A DNA stretch of 64,000 bases from an uncultured Lachnospiraceae bacterium (lineage in GTDB: Bacteria > Bacillota > Clostridia > Lachnospirales > Lachnospiraceae): contig CAJTSH010000008.1 of assembly GCA_910578885.1 (NCBI GenBank), forward strand, positions 1-64,000, written 5' to 3'. The translations under genes were made by a program, and so were the position numbers. This document shows positions 35,056-43,594 of this stretch, piece after piece (positions within the stretch are counted from its first letter, which is position 1; each line of letters opens with the position of its first letter). The notes under the pieces were generated by a model. It was not told the origin of the DNA. It did no database searches and worked only from the letters and a program-made list of their open reading frames with translations.

Positions 35056-36327
35056 ATATACCCGATCGCCTTGTGTCTGGTTTGCAAACCGAAGAATACG
35101 CCCGTCTCTCTTTCTTCGCAGTATAAGATAGAGGCGGCGCTCTTCCTTCCCGGTATTTTCCGGCAGAAGTATCGTTATAGTTATCTGTCTGTCAGGTAAG
35201 ACAAGCCTCATATCTGTCGGTAAACGATCCTCTTTTTCTTCCCCATCCGTTTCCCATACTGCTGTCAGCTCTGCTTCCTCGTACAAAGGAGCAAATCCTG
35301 CGTTTTCTATCCGTACCTCAATACAGGGCATTTTCCGATATTTGCCGCCACACCTGCAGTAAATGTCCCGAATCACGAAACGGTATCCCAGACGCGCGCC
35401 GATATAGTCATATCCGCTGCGCCCGTTCCAAACGCCCGTTTCCTGCCACTTGGTCTGCTTCCATCTTCCTAAAATCTGTTCGTCGTAGACGCTGTTTAGA
35501 TAACTGACATGGGTTCGTTTCAATTCCGCTAAAGCCTGTGGCAGCTCTCCGCAGATATCCGTCCCCACCGCTTCACCGCCGTAGGGAATCCGCTCTCCCA
35601 GATATCCGGCAAAATCCAGTTCATCCTCCCTGCGCCATTCTTTCTCCCAGCCGGCACTCTCCTTGGGTCTGGTTCCATATGTTCCAAGATTGCTCGAAGA
35701 GCCGAACATTCCGTCGTCAAACAGCCCCGTCTGTATCTGTTCCGGCTTCGTTCCCTCTGTATGAATCATCCTCCACTGCACAGGAGTTCTTACCGCCATA
35801 CGGATATTTCCCAATGCGCTGCGATAGGTCAAGAACAGCCGCTGCAGCTTCTCTTTCGAAAGGAATTTGGAGCCATGCATTTCCCCCCAGTTTCCGACAA
35901 GCAGTCCCTGCACTACAACTATCTGCTCTGTAAAGCCGGAAAGAACCGCTCCTATTTGCTGCATATGTGCCTCTACGGTCTGAATGGAAGCCGGCTCCCG
36001 CTCCATGCCCCGTCCCTCTTTGTCGTAGACCGCACGGACAATCAGCTCTTTTCCCTGCTTCCCGAAAAAATCCAGTATCCCACGCATTCTGCCAAGCACA
36101 CTCTCCGGCAGCGGTTCTTCCCGGTACGCGCCGATATCCAACATTACAAGCGCAAGCGTTTCCTCCTTACAGAGACACCAATACAGCTCCTCCATATCCG
36201 GCTCCTCTTCCAATGAAAAAGCATGAATATGATACCAGCCGCAGCCCGGATTCCCCAAATATTCTGTGCTTTCAATAAGCTTCTCCTCTGTAAATTTCCA
36301 CTCCGGCTTTTTCCCAAACAGCATCAT
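35032..36327 (-). CDS. DUF4832 domain protein, paralogue 2 (no anchor)
   Basis: The 431-residue protein shares the order of motifs of paralogue 1: NPGCGWYHIHAF, GNWGEMHGSKF, AVRTPVQWR, FDDGMFGSSSNLGTYG and THVSYLN. Unlike paralogue 1, it starts without a signal or membrane helix, so it may be cytoplasmic. Its ATG overlaps the stop of the GT2 gene as ATGATG. The pair likely arose by duplication. Confidence 0.82.
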   Translation of the reverse strand: MMLFGKKPEWKFTEEKLIESTEYLGNPGCGWYHIHAFSLEEEPDMEELYWCLCKEETLALVMLDIGAYREEPLPESVLGRMRGILDFFGKQGKELIVRAVYDKEGRGMEREPASIQTVEAHMQQIGAVLSGFTEQIVVVQGLLVGNWGEMHGSKFLSKEKLQRLFLTYRSALGNIRMAVRTPVQWRMIHTEGTKPEQIQTGLFDDGMFGSSSNLGTYGTRPKESAGWEKEWRREDELDFAGYLGERIPYGGEAVGTDICGELPQALAELKRTHVSYLNSVYDEQILGRWKQTKWQETGVWNGRSGYDYIGARLGYRFVIRDIYCRCGGKYRKMPCIEVRIENAGFAPLYEEAELTAVWETDGEEKEDRLPTDMRLVLPDRQITITILLPENTGKEERRLYLILRRKRDGRILRFANQTQGDRVYLGLLGNR

Positions 36328-37097
36328 TCGGTAATCTCTCCTACTCCAATTTTCAACACCTTAATGCGGTACAGAACTGCAAGAATGCTAAAAAACATCC
36401 GAAACATGTAAATCACCGGCTTGATGCCGGAATGCATACTGACGCCTTCGGTACGGGCATGCATGACCGCCGGAATCTCGTCAATCCGAAATCCAAGCAG
36501 AAGCATCTGCATAATCATATTGGCGTCCGGGTACTTATCATCAAAATGATTATACTTGGAATAATATAATACGGTCCTCCGGCTAAGCCCCTGCAATCCC
36601 GTCGTAGGATCCTTGATACTTCTTCCGGTTCCAAGCTTGATCATTCTCCGAAACAGCGCAAATGCCAGCCGCTTGCCTGCAGATACCGGGAATTTAGAAC
36701 TTCCCTTCACAAATCTGGAGCCAAGCACAATATCCAACGATTTTCCGTTTTCATCTACCTCTTTCAGCTTCTGATAGATAACCGGAATATTACAGACGTC
36801 ATGCTGCCCGTCCGCATCCATCTGTATCACATATTTATAGTCCCGGCGTATGGCATATTTGTAGCCAAGCTGCAAAGCGCTGCCGTATCCAAGATTGAAT
36901 ACATGCGTAACCAACGCATGATGCCTGTCTTTTACAATCCAGTTCGTCTCATCCGAGGACGCGTCGTTCATGACCAGCACATCCGCAATCTCCTGAATAT
37001 GCGGCTGCTCCAGCTTATCCAGAACCTTCGTAATATTCTTTTCCTCATTATACGCAGGTATAATAATCAGCAATTCCTTTTGACTCTTTTTCTCCAT
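36324..37097 (-). CDS. GT2 family glycosyltransferase (DPM1/DolP-mannosyltransferase-like)
   Basis: The 257-residue enzyme has the GT-A fold with IIIPAYNEEKNI, VMNDASSDET and metal-binding QMDADGQHD. LGSRFVKGSS and KDPTTGLQGLSRR are typical of polyprenyl-phosphate hexosyltransferases. It lacks membrane helices, and its usual partner, a DUF2304 protein, lies 1.2 kb upstream. It probably makes a lipid-linked sugar for surface glycan assembly. RBS GGGGGGTTTACG. Confidence 0.92.
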   Translation of the reverse strand: MEKKSQKELLIIIPAYNEEKNITKVLDKLEQPHIQEIADVLVMNDASSDETNWIVKDRHHALVTHVFNLGYGSALQLGYKYAIRRDYKYVIQMDADGQHDVCNIPVIYQKLKEVDENGKSLDIVLGSRFVKGSSKFPVSAGKRLAFALFRRMIKLGTGRSIKDPTTGLQGLSRRTVLYYSKYNHFDDKYPDANMIMQMLLLGFRIDEIPAVMHARTEGVSMHSGIKPVIYMFRMFFSILAVLYRIKVLKIGVGEITE

Positions 37098-37137
37098 CGT
37101 AAACCCCCCATCCTGCGAACCCCTTATTCACACATTT

Positions 37138-38343
37138 TTAGTCTAAAAGCGCAAAAAACAGCTTCATATCTTCCCCATATTCCAGCTTCTTCTTCGATGC
37201 AGCCTTTGCAAGCCGCTCCCGCTTCTCTTCATTTTCCAACAATTCCGCCACACTCCCGCTGATTCCTTCCGGGGTCAGTTCACACAAAATACCGTCCACG
37301 TCCTGCGTAATCTGCTCTCTGTTCCCATTGCAATCCGAAGCAATGATTGCACACCCCAGTGTCTGCGCCTCCTGTATTGCAATGCTTTTCCCCTCGAACC
37401 GGGTCGCATGCACATAAATATCGCACTGCTTATAATACGGATAGGGATTCTCCACAGCTCCCACTAAAAGAAAATCCTGCTCCAGTCCCGCCTCTGCAAT
37501 CTGCTTCTCCAAAGCAGCGCGCTCATCTCCCTCTCCCAGCACATACCATCGCAGGGCATATCCCTGTTCCTTCAGCCGCTTCATTGCCGGAATTGCAATA
37601 TCATATGCTTTCTGATAGTTCAGCCTTCCTACCGTGAGGATTCTCTTCCCTGTAAAATCATCTGAAAATCCACCGGCTTCCTTCGCCCGTTCCCTGATTT
37701 TGTCCTGATTGATGATGTTGTGGAACACCTTAGTTACGCTTTCACATTCCGGATAGCCTTCCAGAAAATGCTTTTTCACCTCATCGGATATCGGAAAAAT
37801 CCGGTCAAATGCCAGATAGCAGTCCCGATCCAGTTTCCGGTTATATCCTGCATTTCCATAGTCAATGTGGATAAACGCCGCCTTCTTTGCCGCCTGCACA
37901 TGATCCGCTACATAGTAAGCAGAACCGCCCTCCAAAAATGCAACCGCTAAGTCGTAGTATTCCTTTTGATAAATTGCGCCGTCCGAAAGGATTTTCCACA
38001 ACAATTTGTCAGCCTGCACCCTATGACGTTTCAACATATCCAACAGATTGCTGCAAAAATATCCCAGCTTATGAAACAGCTTCCCGTGCCGGAAAAACGC
38101 CTGTATGACGCTCTTTCTCATATTCCGATGTCCCTCTTTCGACAAAACCGAAGCGTCACTGTAATCCGTATTCAGCAAACGGACATGTTCCGGAAGCTTA
38201 TGCACCAATTCCCCCTGCCCCAACAGTACATAAAGGGATATCTCATATTTCTCCGAATTCAGATGAGAAAACAGTTCCAGCATTGCAACCTCTGCCCCTG
38301 CGTGCCCAAGAGTGTTTATTACAAATAATATTTTTTTTCTCAT
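37138..38343 (-). CDS. GT4 family glycosyltransferase
   Basis: The 401-residue GT-B enzyme begins ILFVINTLGHAGAEVAMLELF, typical of GT4 N-domains with a Gly-rich loop. The C-domain has ILTVGRLNYQKAYDIAIPAMKRL, then FEGKSIAIQEAQTLGCAIIAS with the E-x7-E nucleotide-sugar motif. The ATG at 38343 has AGGACATGATT upstream. The sugar transferred is not predictable from the sequence. Confidence 0.9.
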   Translation of the reverse strand: MRKKILFVINTLGHAGAEVAMLELFSHLNSEKYEISLYVLLGQGELVHKLPEHVRLLNTDYSDASVLSKEGHRNMRKSVIQAFFRHGKLFHKLGYFCSNLLDMLKRHRVQADKLLWKILSDGAIYQKEYYDLAVAFLEGGSAYYVADHVQAAKKAAFIHIDYGNAGYNRKLDRDCYLAFDRIFPISDEVKKHFLEGYPECESVTKVFHNIINQDKIRERAKEAGGFSDDFTGKRILTVGRLNYQKAYDIAIPAMKRLKEQGYALRWYVLGEGDERAALEKQIAEAGLEQDFLLVGAVENPYPYYKQCDIYVHATRFEGKSIAIQEAQTLGCAIIASDCNGNREQITQDVDGILCELTPEGISGSVAELLENEEKRERLAKAASKKKLEYGEDMKLFFALLD

Positions 38344-38355
38344 AATCATGTCCTG

Positions 38356-38733
38356 CTATATTCGTGTTTTGCTCTTCCCTGTAAGCGCTTCAAGCTCGCC
38401 TAATATCCGCTCATTTTCCTGATTTAACAGGGATACCTGCATTGCCAGCTCCTGATTTTTGCGAAGCAGCTTCGATACGTTACCCGACAAGTAAAAGGTT
38501 CCTAAAATTGCGATACCTCCAATCACAAGAAACGCCGCACACGCCTCTTTTGGCACTACCTTACTCCAATCCGAAAGTCCCGGAACCGCTCCGAACAAAA
38601 TCAAGACCACAGCAAAAAATCCCCATACCAGTCCAAGGCTTTCCGTCATTTTTCGGTGTGCAAAGGACACAAAATCCATACATAGCACGATAATTCCCAT
38701 TCCTACTACGATTACCCTTAAAATTTCTGCCAC
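38356..38733 (-). CDS. DUF2304 membrane protein
   Basis: The 125-residue protein has three membrane helices (about 5-25, 37-55, 67-88) and a C-terminal coiled coil (LLRKNQELAMQVSLLNQENERILGELEAL). This is the pattern of DUF2304 proteins that accompany DPM1-like GT2 enzymes. Translation appears to start at GTG. The weak ribosome binding site (AAAGG, 13 bases away) makes the start uncertain. Confidence 0.75.
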   Translation of the reverse strand: MAEILRVIVVGMGIIVLCMDFVSFAHRKMTESLGLVWGFFAVVLILFGAVPGLSDWSKVVPKEACAAFLVIGGIAILGTFYLSGNVSKLLRKNQELAMQVSLLNQENERILGELEALTGKSKTRI

Positions 38734-38780
38734 TCACAAACACATCCTTTCCGCTTTTCAAATTCGTAACTATTCCCTGA

Positions 38781-40250
38781 TTACTGTTTCGTCTCTGCCC
38801 CATCTCCTTTCTGATATGCATCATATACTTTAGAAGAAACGAACTCTCCCTTCCCCCGTTTCAAAATCGAGCCCTGGCAGAATACATGCACATCCATGTT
38901 CTTCTCCACCCATCGCAGCCTTTTATAAGCTATGAGCCAACCTATAAACGCACCGAACGCCAGACCGATACCATACCAGATTTCAGAAAACCGGGAAGAT
39001 ACAATGCTCCCGGCCAGCGCCCCGGCAGCAAAGCAGGCTGCCGTTACCATTGCGCCAAACATATCATTGAAATAATACAGAAAAATAATCGCAGAATACA
39101 TGACAAACAAAATAAAGTATGCGGCTGCAAGGCTTGGATAGATCCGCATGACAAGCCCGGAAAATCCAAATTGGGGCAAAATTACGATACAGAGTAAAAA
39201 TACAATAACGGATATGATAAACTGTATCCGTACCAGATTCATAATCTCCGCCGCAAGCTGATGGAACATCCTGTTTTTCGCACTTCTGATATCGGCTCCC
39301 CTTCCGCCGATGACCGCCTCCGAATATGCTTTATATTTCTCATGAAAATGCATCTCTATCCGCGAAATAAAAATAATTGTCGCAGAAATATTAGTAAACA
39401 TCGCAAGGCAGGTCGCCAGATCATATTGCGGCGCACAGATAAACGTATTTTTTACCGTCATTTTCAAATCTGTCGTCCAGAACACAAAGTTGTGAATATA
39501 TAATCCCAAAATATATAAGAAATTCGTCACCACCAGCATCCAATATTTTTGAAAATAGCCAAGCACGGGTTTATAGCGTTGGCTGTTCTTTTTAAAATAA
39601 CGCTTTACCATAGCGGTTTCCAAGCAGGCTATCACAAAAAAACCGACGACCAATGCGAACAGCATCCCCTCTGTTACTTCCCAGCGCAGACCTTTCACGA
39701 GCACAAATGCCAGCAAGAATGAAACAACCATACCAATCAGAAAGAAAAACGATATTTTCTTGTAATCCTTACAGATGGAAAGATAAAGCATGGAATAGAA
39801 TACAAGCACGAGCGCAATATAGCCGCAGAATCCGGCAAACACATAGAAAATCCCCACATGCCCCACCAGATATTCCCGGATACAGAACGGGATTCCAAGC
39901 AGGCAGCTCAACAGAATATTCATGCAGAGCCCCAGATAGAAGCAAGGCAGAATGTCCTCATAACGCTCCTCGTAAATCACATCGGACATATATCTTGAGA
40001 GCACCGCATTAAAGGGCGCCGCCGTAAGCAGTGAAAAAATAAAGATATACAGTACCGTACAGGCAAACAGCTCTCTTGCGGCATACCCGATCTTGGAAAA
40101 ACCAAGCGCGCCGCTCATCAGAAAAATCGTTCCGATAATCAAAAACATAGGCGCAACGGTCACAACTGCGCTATATCCAAATCCAAGCAGATTGGTCGTC
40201 AATGTGCGTTTTCCGTATATCCGGTTTAAATTTACACCAATACCTGCCAT
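38781..40250 (-). CDS. pelG: Pel exopolysaccharide transporter PelG
   Basis: The 489-residue polytopic protein has about 12 helices and begins with the PelG sequence AGIGVNLNRI followed by a long first helix segment. Later ICAPQYDLATCLAMFTNISATIIFISRIEMHFHEKY is characteristic. PelG is the MOP-fold membrane component that, with PelD, PelE and PelF, exports Pel, a partly deacetylated GalNAc/GalN polymer. RBS GGAGCGGCGAA. It follows pelF by 14 bases. Confidence 0.92.
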   Translation of the reverse strand: MAGIGVNLNRIYGKRTLTTNLLGFGYSAVVTVAPMFLIIGTIFLMSGALGFSKIGYAARELFACTVLYIFIFSLLTAAPFNAVLSRYMSDVIYEERYEDILPCFYLGLCMNILLSCLLGIPFCIREYLVGHVGIFYVFAGFCGYIALVLVFYSMLYLSICKDYKKISFFFLIGMVVSFLLAFVLVKGLRWEVTEGMLFALVVGFFVIACLETAMVKRYFKKNSQRYKPVLGYFQKYWMLVVTNFLYILGLYIHNFVFWTTDLKMTVKNTFICAPQYDLATCLAMFTNISATIIFISRIEMHFHEKYKAYSEAVIGGRGADIRSAKNRMFHQLAAEIMNLVRIQFIISVIVFLLCIVILPQFGFSGLVMRIYPSLAAAYFILFVMYSAIIFLYYFNDMFGAMVTAACFAAGALAGSIVSSRFSEIWYGIGLAFGAFIGWLIAYKRLRWVEKNMDVHVFCQGSILKRGKGEFVSSKVYDAYQKGDGAETKQ

Positions 40251-40264
40251 TTCGCCGCTCCTTT

Positions 40265-41722
40265 CTATTTCACAATTGTAAATTTATCCTCTGTCCACTC
40301 AAGTCCGATTCCCTTTGCGAACTCCGCATAAATTTTCTGATAAGTTTCCTTCATATCCTCAATCCTGTATTTTGACATAAGTCTTTTGTACCCGTTTTCC
40401 CCCATCCTAAGCCGCCGCTCTTCATCCTGTGCGAGCAGCAGAATCGCCTGGGCGATTTCTTCCACATTCATGATATGCGTCAAAATGCCCGCCTCTCCAA
40501 AGTCATCACTTTCTCCGTAAATCAAGCCCCGGCAGTTTCCTACATCTGTTGCAATCACCGGCTTATGCGCTGCGTAGCTCTCTAAAATCGTAAGGGGCTG
40601 CCCTTCGCTGATACTGGTAAGAATCGTGATATCCATCCGTCCCAGATAGTCTTTTATATCAATTCTTCCGGTAAAGACCACATCCTTAATCCGCATGGTC
40701 TCTACCAAATCAAAACACTCCTGTGCATATTCTTTTTCTTCATCGCAAGGGCCCATAATCCATAGCTTTAAGTTCGGCTGCTTCTCCTTGGCATATCCGA
40801 ATGCCTGTATCATAGTCTTTACATCTTTAATCGGCGTGACGCGCAGCACCGCTCCGATATTGATGATATCTTTCTCATCCTCCGTTTTCTCCGGCAGATC
40901 GTTCAAACGCTCCACATTGATTCCGTTCGGCGTCACCAACGTTTTCTCCACCGGACAGCCAAGCTCGACTTGTAATTCCCTCGCATGTTCATACAGACTG
41001 GTAACAAGATCCGCTTTCTCATACGCCAGCTTCGACATCTTGCGGAACTGCTCAATCCAGATGTTCTTATAGATTCCCTGCACCCACTTTGCTTTGATCA
41101 GTTCCTCTTCCCGCTCTCTTGTATAAATTCCATGTTCTGAAATCAAGAGCCTGCATCCAAAGCGCTCCTTTGCCATGCTCCCCAGCACTCCTGCATATCC
41201 GGTGGACACGCAATGATATAAATCCGCTTTTGGAATGTCCATCTTTAAGGTAAAGCACAACGGCAGATAGATAGAACGCAGCGTCCACAAAAAGTCGGAA
41301 AATACAATCTGGCTAAACTGTAAATTATAGCAATCGGACGCCGCACGGAAGAAATCCTCTCCCATCAAAAATTCATCTATCGACAGATCCTTTTTCTGAA
41401 ATAATTGGAATAACGTCTTCCAATGCACATCCTGATTTAAAATCAGGCTGCGCAATGCCTGATATTCCTTGTGATTCAGCTTAAGTCTTTTTCTGTTTTT
41501 CTTTCTTACGCTCCAGTCATAATCATCCAGATACAGCTCATGTACCTCCGTGACATTCTCCGGAAACTCATATACAAACTTCCCTCTGATGGAACGGTTC
41601 GCTACAATTGTCAGTAAAATAAATTCCACATTTGGAAAGGATTTAATCAAACTGTGAATCCAACTGGATACACCGCCGATTACATAGGGATAACATCCCT
41701 CCGCTACAATACATACCCTCAT
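40265..41722 (-). CDS. pelF: Pel polysaccharide glycosyltransferase PelF
   Basis: The 485-residue GT4 enzyme begins MRVCIVAEGCYPYVIGGVSSW, the PelF hallmark. It continues with HCVSTGYAGVLGSMAKERFGCRLLISEHGIYTREREEEL and the C-domain EGQPLTILESYAAHKPVIATDVGNCRGLI. PelF is the cytosolic UDP-sugar-dependent polymerising transferase. The ATG at 41722 has AAAGGGGCATGGT; an in-frame ATG 24 bases upstream lacks a site. Confidence 0.95.
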   Translation of the reverse strand: MRVCIVAEGCYPYVIGGVSSWIHSLIKSFPNVEFILLTIVANRSIRGKFVYEFPENVTEVHELYLDDYDWSVRKKNRKRLKLNHKEYQALRSLILNQDVHWKTLFQLFQKKDLSIDEFLMGEDFFRAASDCYNLQFSQIVFSDFLWTLRSIYLPLCFTLKMDIPKADLYHCVSTGYAGVLGSMAKERFGCRLLISEHGIYTREREEELIKAKWVQGIYKNIWIEQFRKMSKLAYEKADLVTSLYEHARELQVELGCPVEKTLVTPNGINVERLNDLPEKTEDEKDIINIGAVLRVTPIKDVKTMIQAFGYAKEKQPNLKLWIMGPCDEEKEYAQECFDLVETMRIKDVVFTGRIDIKDYLGRMDITILTSISEGQPLTILESYAAHKPVIATDVGNCRGLIYGESDDFGEAGILTHIMNVEEIAQAILLLAQDEERRLRMGENGYKRLMSKYRIEDMKETYQKIYAEFAKGIGLEWTEDKFTIVK

Positions 41723-41758
41723 ACCATGCCCCTTTTCCATTGCCATGCCGCTTCGTTG

Positions 41759-43594
41759 TCAGTGATAGTAATACCGCTTGTCAGTATTTTGAAGCGTAAG
41801 CTCAACCTGATTTGACAAAGCCTTTACCAGATAAGCGCCCTCTTCTATTCTATCATATTCTGCCGCTTCTGCCGACACAATTTCTTCACCATGTGTACGC
41901 AAAAGAAACCATGCTTCCTCTCCGAAATTTTCAAGCTGCAGCTTTAGGACGTCTCCGTTTCTCTCTTCCGTATAGTCCAGCGCCAAAAATTCCCGAATCC
42001 GCTTGTCAGACTCTGCCAGCGTAGTCCCTTCAAACTTCTGATAGGCTTTCCAATAGGTGTCCGTATTGCTGGCAAATTTATCGTACAATTTCTCCCAGGA
42101 ATCCTCATCACTTTCGGGATATGCGACGCGGCTGATATCCGTCAAAATGCTGGAATACGCCAATGCTGTTTCGATTGCATTCATTCGGATATTCTCTGAA
42201 TAGGTGTGGTTGTATCCGTCATTCGTGGCGCTCTGCACTGTCACCCCATCGTCCGCATAGCCAACAAGCCTGCATGCCTTTTCATAATCCCGGTACAGCG
42301 TCCTGACTTTTCCCAGAATGCTCTGCTGCAACGCCCCCGCAATCTCTGTATCTGTCAGCCTGCCCGGATAAAAGGACAGGATAGGATAATTCGGTACAGT
42401 ATTGGAAAGGAGCTTTTCATCCTGCCGCAGTTTTTCTGATATTTCCGTACCCGAATCACACGCACCGGACAATCCCGCCTCTGCATTCTGCTCCTGCAAT
42501 AATTTCATGTAATAAATCACAGATTCTTTCTCAGGCTCAATCTCATCCTGATAATCTGTCTGCGGGCTAATCAGATATGTCAATTTGGCGTTGCTTCTCT
42601 GAGCCACCGTAGTAATTCCCGGCCAGACAATATCGCGGTATACCGCCTTTAAGGACTGGCTGTAGCGATTCATGATTTCCTCATTGTTCTCATTTGTGAA
42701 TCCGGGATAATTGACCATTACCAGATTCTGCGCATTGATGACAGGATATATTTCATATGTTTCCATTTCGGTCATCATACCGTCCAAAAAACCAATTCCG
42801 GCATTATCTGCCAGATAATCTCCGTTTACGGCAAAAATCCTTGCCGTCCCGATGCTGTTTCGCCAGATGACTGCCGGAAGATCTTCATTCTCCACTTCCT
42901 GCTCATCCATATACGCCTCATCCAGCATTCCTACCATATAAGTTTTCGTACCCGAAGAGACGTGATACCAAGGCATATTCAGTTCCAGATCCTGTCTCTT
43001 TTCTTCCTCTTCATTGACAGCGATATAATATTTCTCCCCTCCGAGCAGTAAGCCCTCAAAGAGATGGATTCCCTCTACCTGAATCTGATTCGTCCTGATA
43101 TATCTGATTCCAAGAAGCTGTCTTAAATCATCTTGCTCTCCTATAACGGAGCTGTCAGGCAGATTACAGAAAATCAGATTCATTCCTTGGTTCACGAACT
43201 CTGTCAGCTTCTTTGTGTCTTTCTCGAAATCCAGATATGCAGAATCCAAAATCAAAACCTCCGGCATATCTTTTTCGTCTTCCAGAGAATATTCCGAAAG
43301 TGAACGGTATGTTTCCAAATAACGCTTCGTGTAAAATCCCCACTGGCTGACTACCGTCCCTGTGGACATGTCCTCACAGTCTCCGATATACACCGCATAT
43401 CTTCCCGTCCTCTTTGCATCTTCGCGGGAAGCGGCAGATACATCCTCTGATGTGTATGCAGTTTTCGTCTTTTCTTCATATGTATTGATACTGTAATGAT
43501 TCCACCTATCCTTTACCACCTCAGGCACCTGAAACATAAACAGGAGAATAAGCATAATCATTGTTACAGTAAGGAAATTTCTACGGGATATCAT
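41759..43594 (-). CDS. DUF2194 domain protein (candidate PelA-like deacetylase position)
   Basis: The 611-residue protein has an N-terminal membrane anchor (about 7-25). A Rossmann-like N-domain follows (about 50-290), then a domain with YLISPQTD, NAEAGLSGACD and later FLALDYTEER that resembles the polysaccharide deacetylase fold. DUF2194 proteins are typically linked to pel-like genes. It occupies the place of PelA, which deacetylates and hydrolyses Pel. I cannot confirm catalytic residues. RBS GGAGGAACCCGGAA; the start overlaps the upstream gene by 14 bases. Confidence 0.7.
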   Translation of the reverse strand: MISRRNFLTVTMIMLILLFMFQVPEVVKDRWNHYSINTYEEKTKTAYTSEDVSAASREDAKRTGRYAVYIGDCEDMSTGTVVSQWGFYTKRYLETYRSLSEYSLEDEKDMPEVLILDSAYLDFEKDTKKLTEFVNQGMNLIFCNLPDSSVIGEQDDLRQLLGIRYIRTNQIQVEGIHLFEGLLLGGEKYYIAVNEEEEKRQDLELNMPWYHVSSGTKTYMVGMLDEAYMDEQEVENEDLPAVIWRNSIGTARIFAVNGDYLADNAGIGFLDGMMTEMETYEIYPVINAQNLVMVNYPGFTNENNEEIMNRYSQSLKAVYRDIVWPGITTVAQRSNAKLTYLISPQTDYQDEIEPEKESVIYYMKLLQEQNAEAGLSGACDSGTEISEKLRQDEKLLSNTVPNYPILSFYPGRLTDTEIAGALQQSILGKVRTLYRDYEKACRLVGYADDGVTVQSATNDGYNHTYSENIRMNAIETALAYSSILTDISRVAYPESDEDSWEKLYDKFASNTDTYWKAYQKFEGTTLAESDKRIREFLALDYTEERNGDVLKLQLENFGEEAWFLLRTHGEEIVSAEAAEYDRIEEGAYLVKALSNQVELTLQNTDKRYYYH

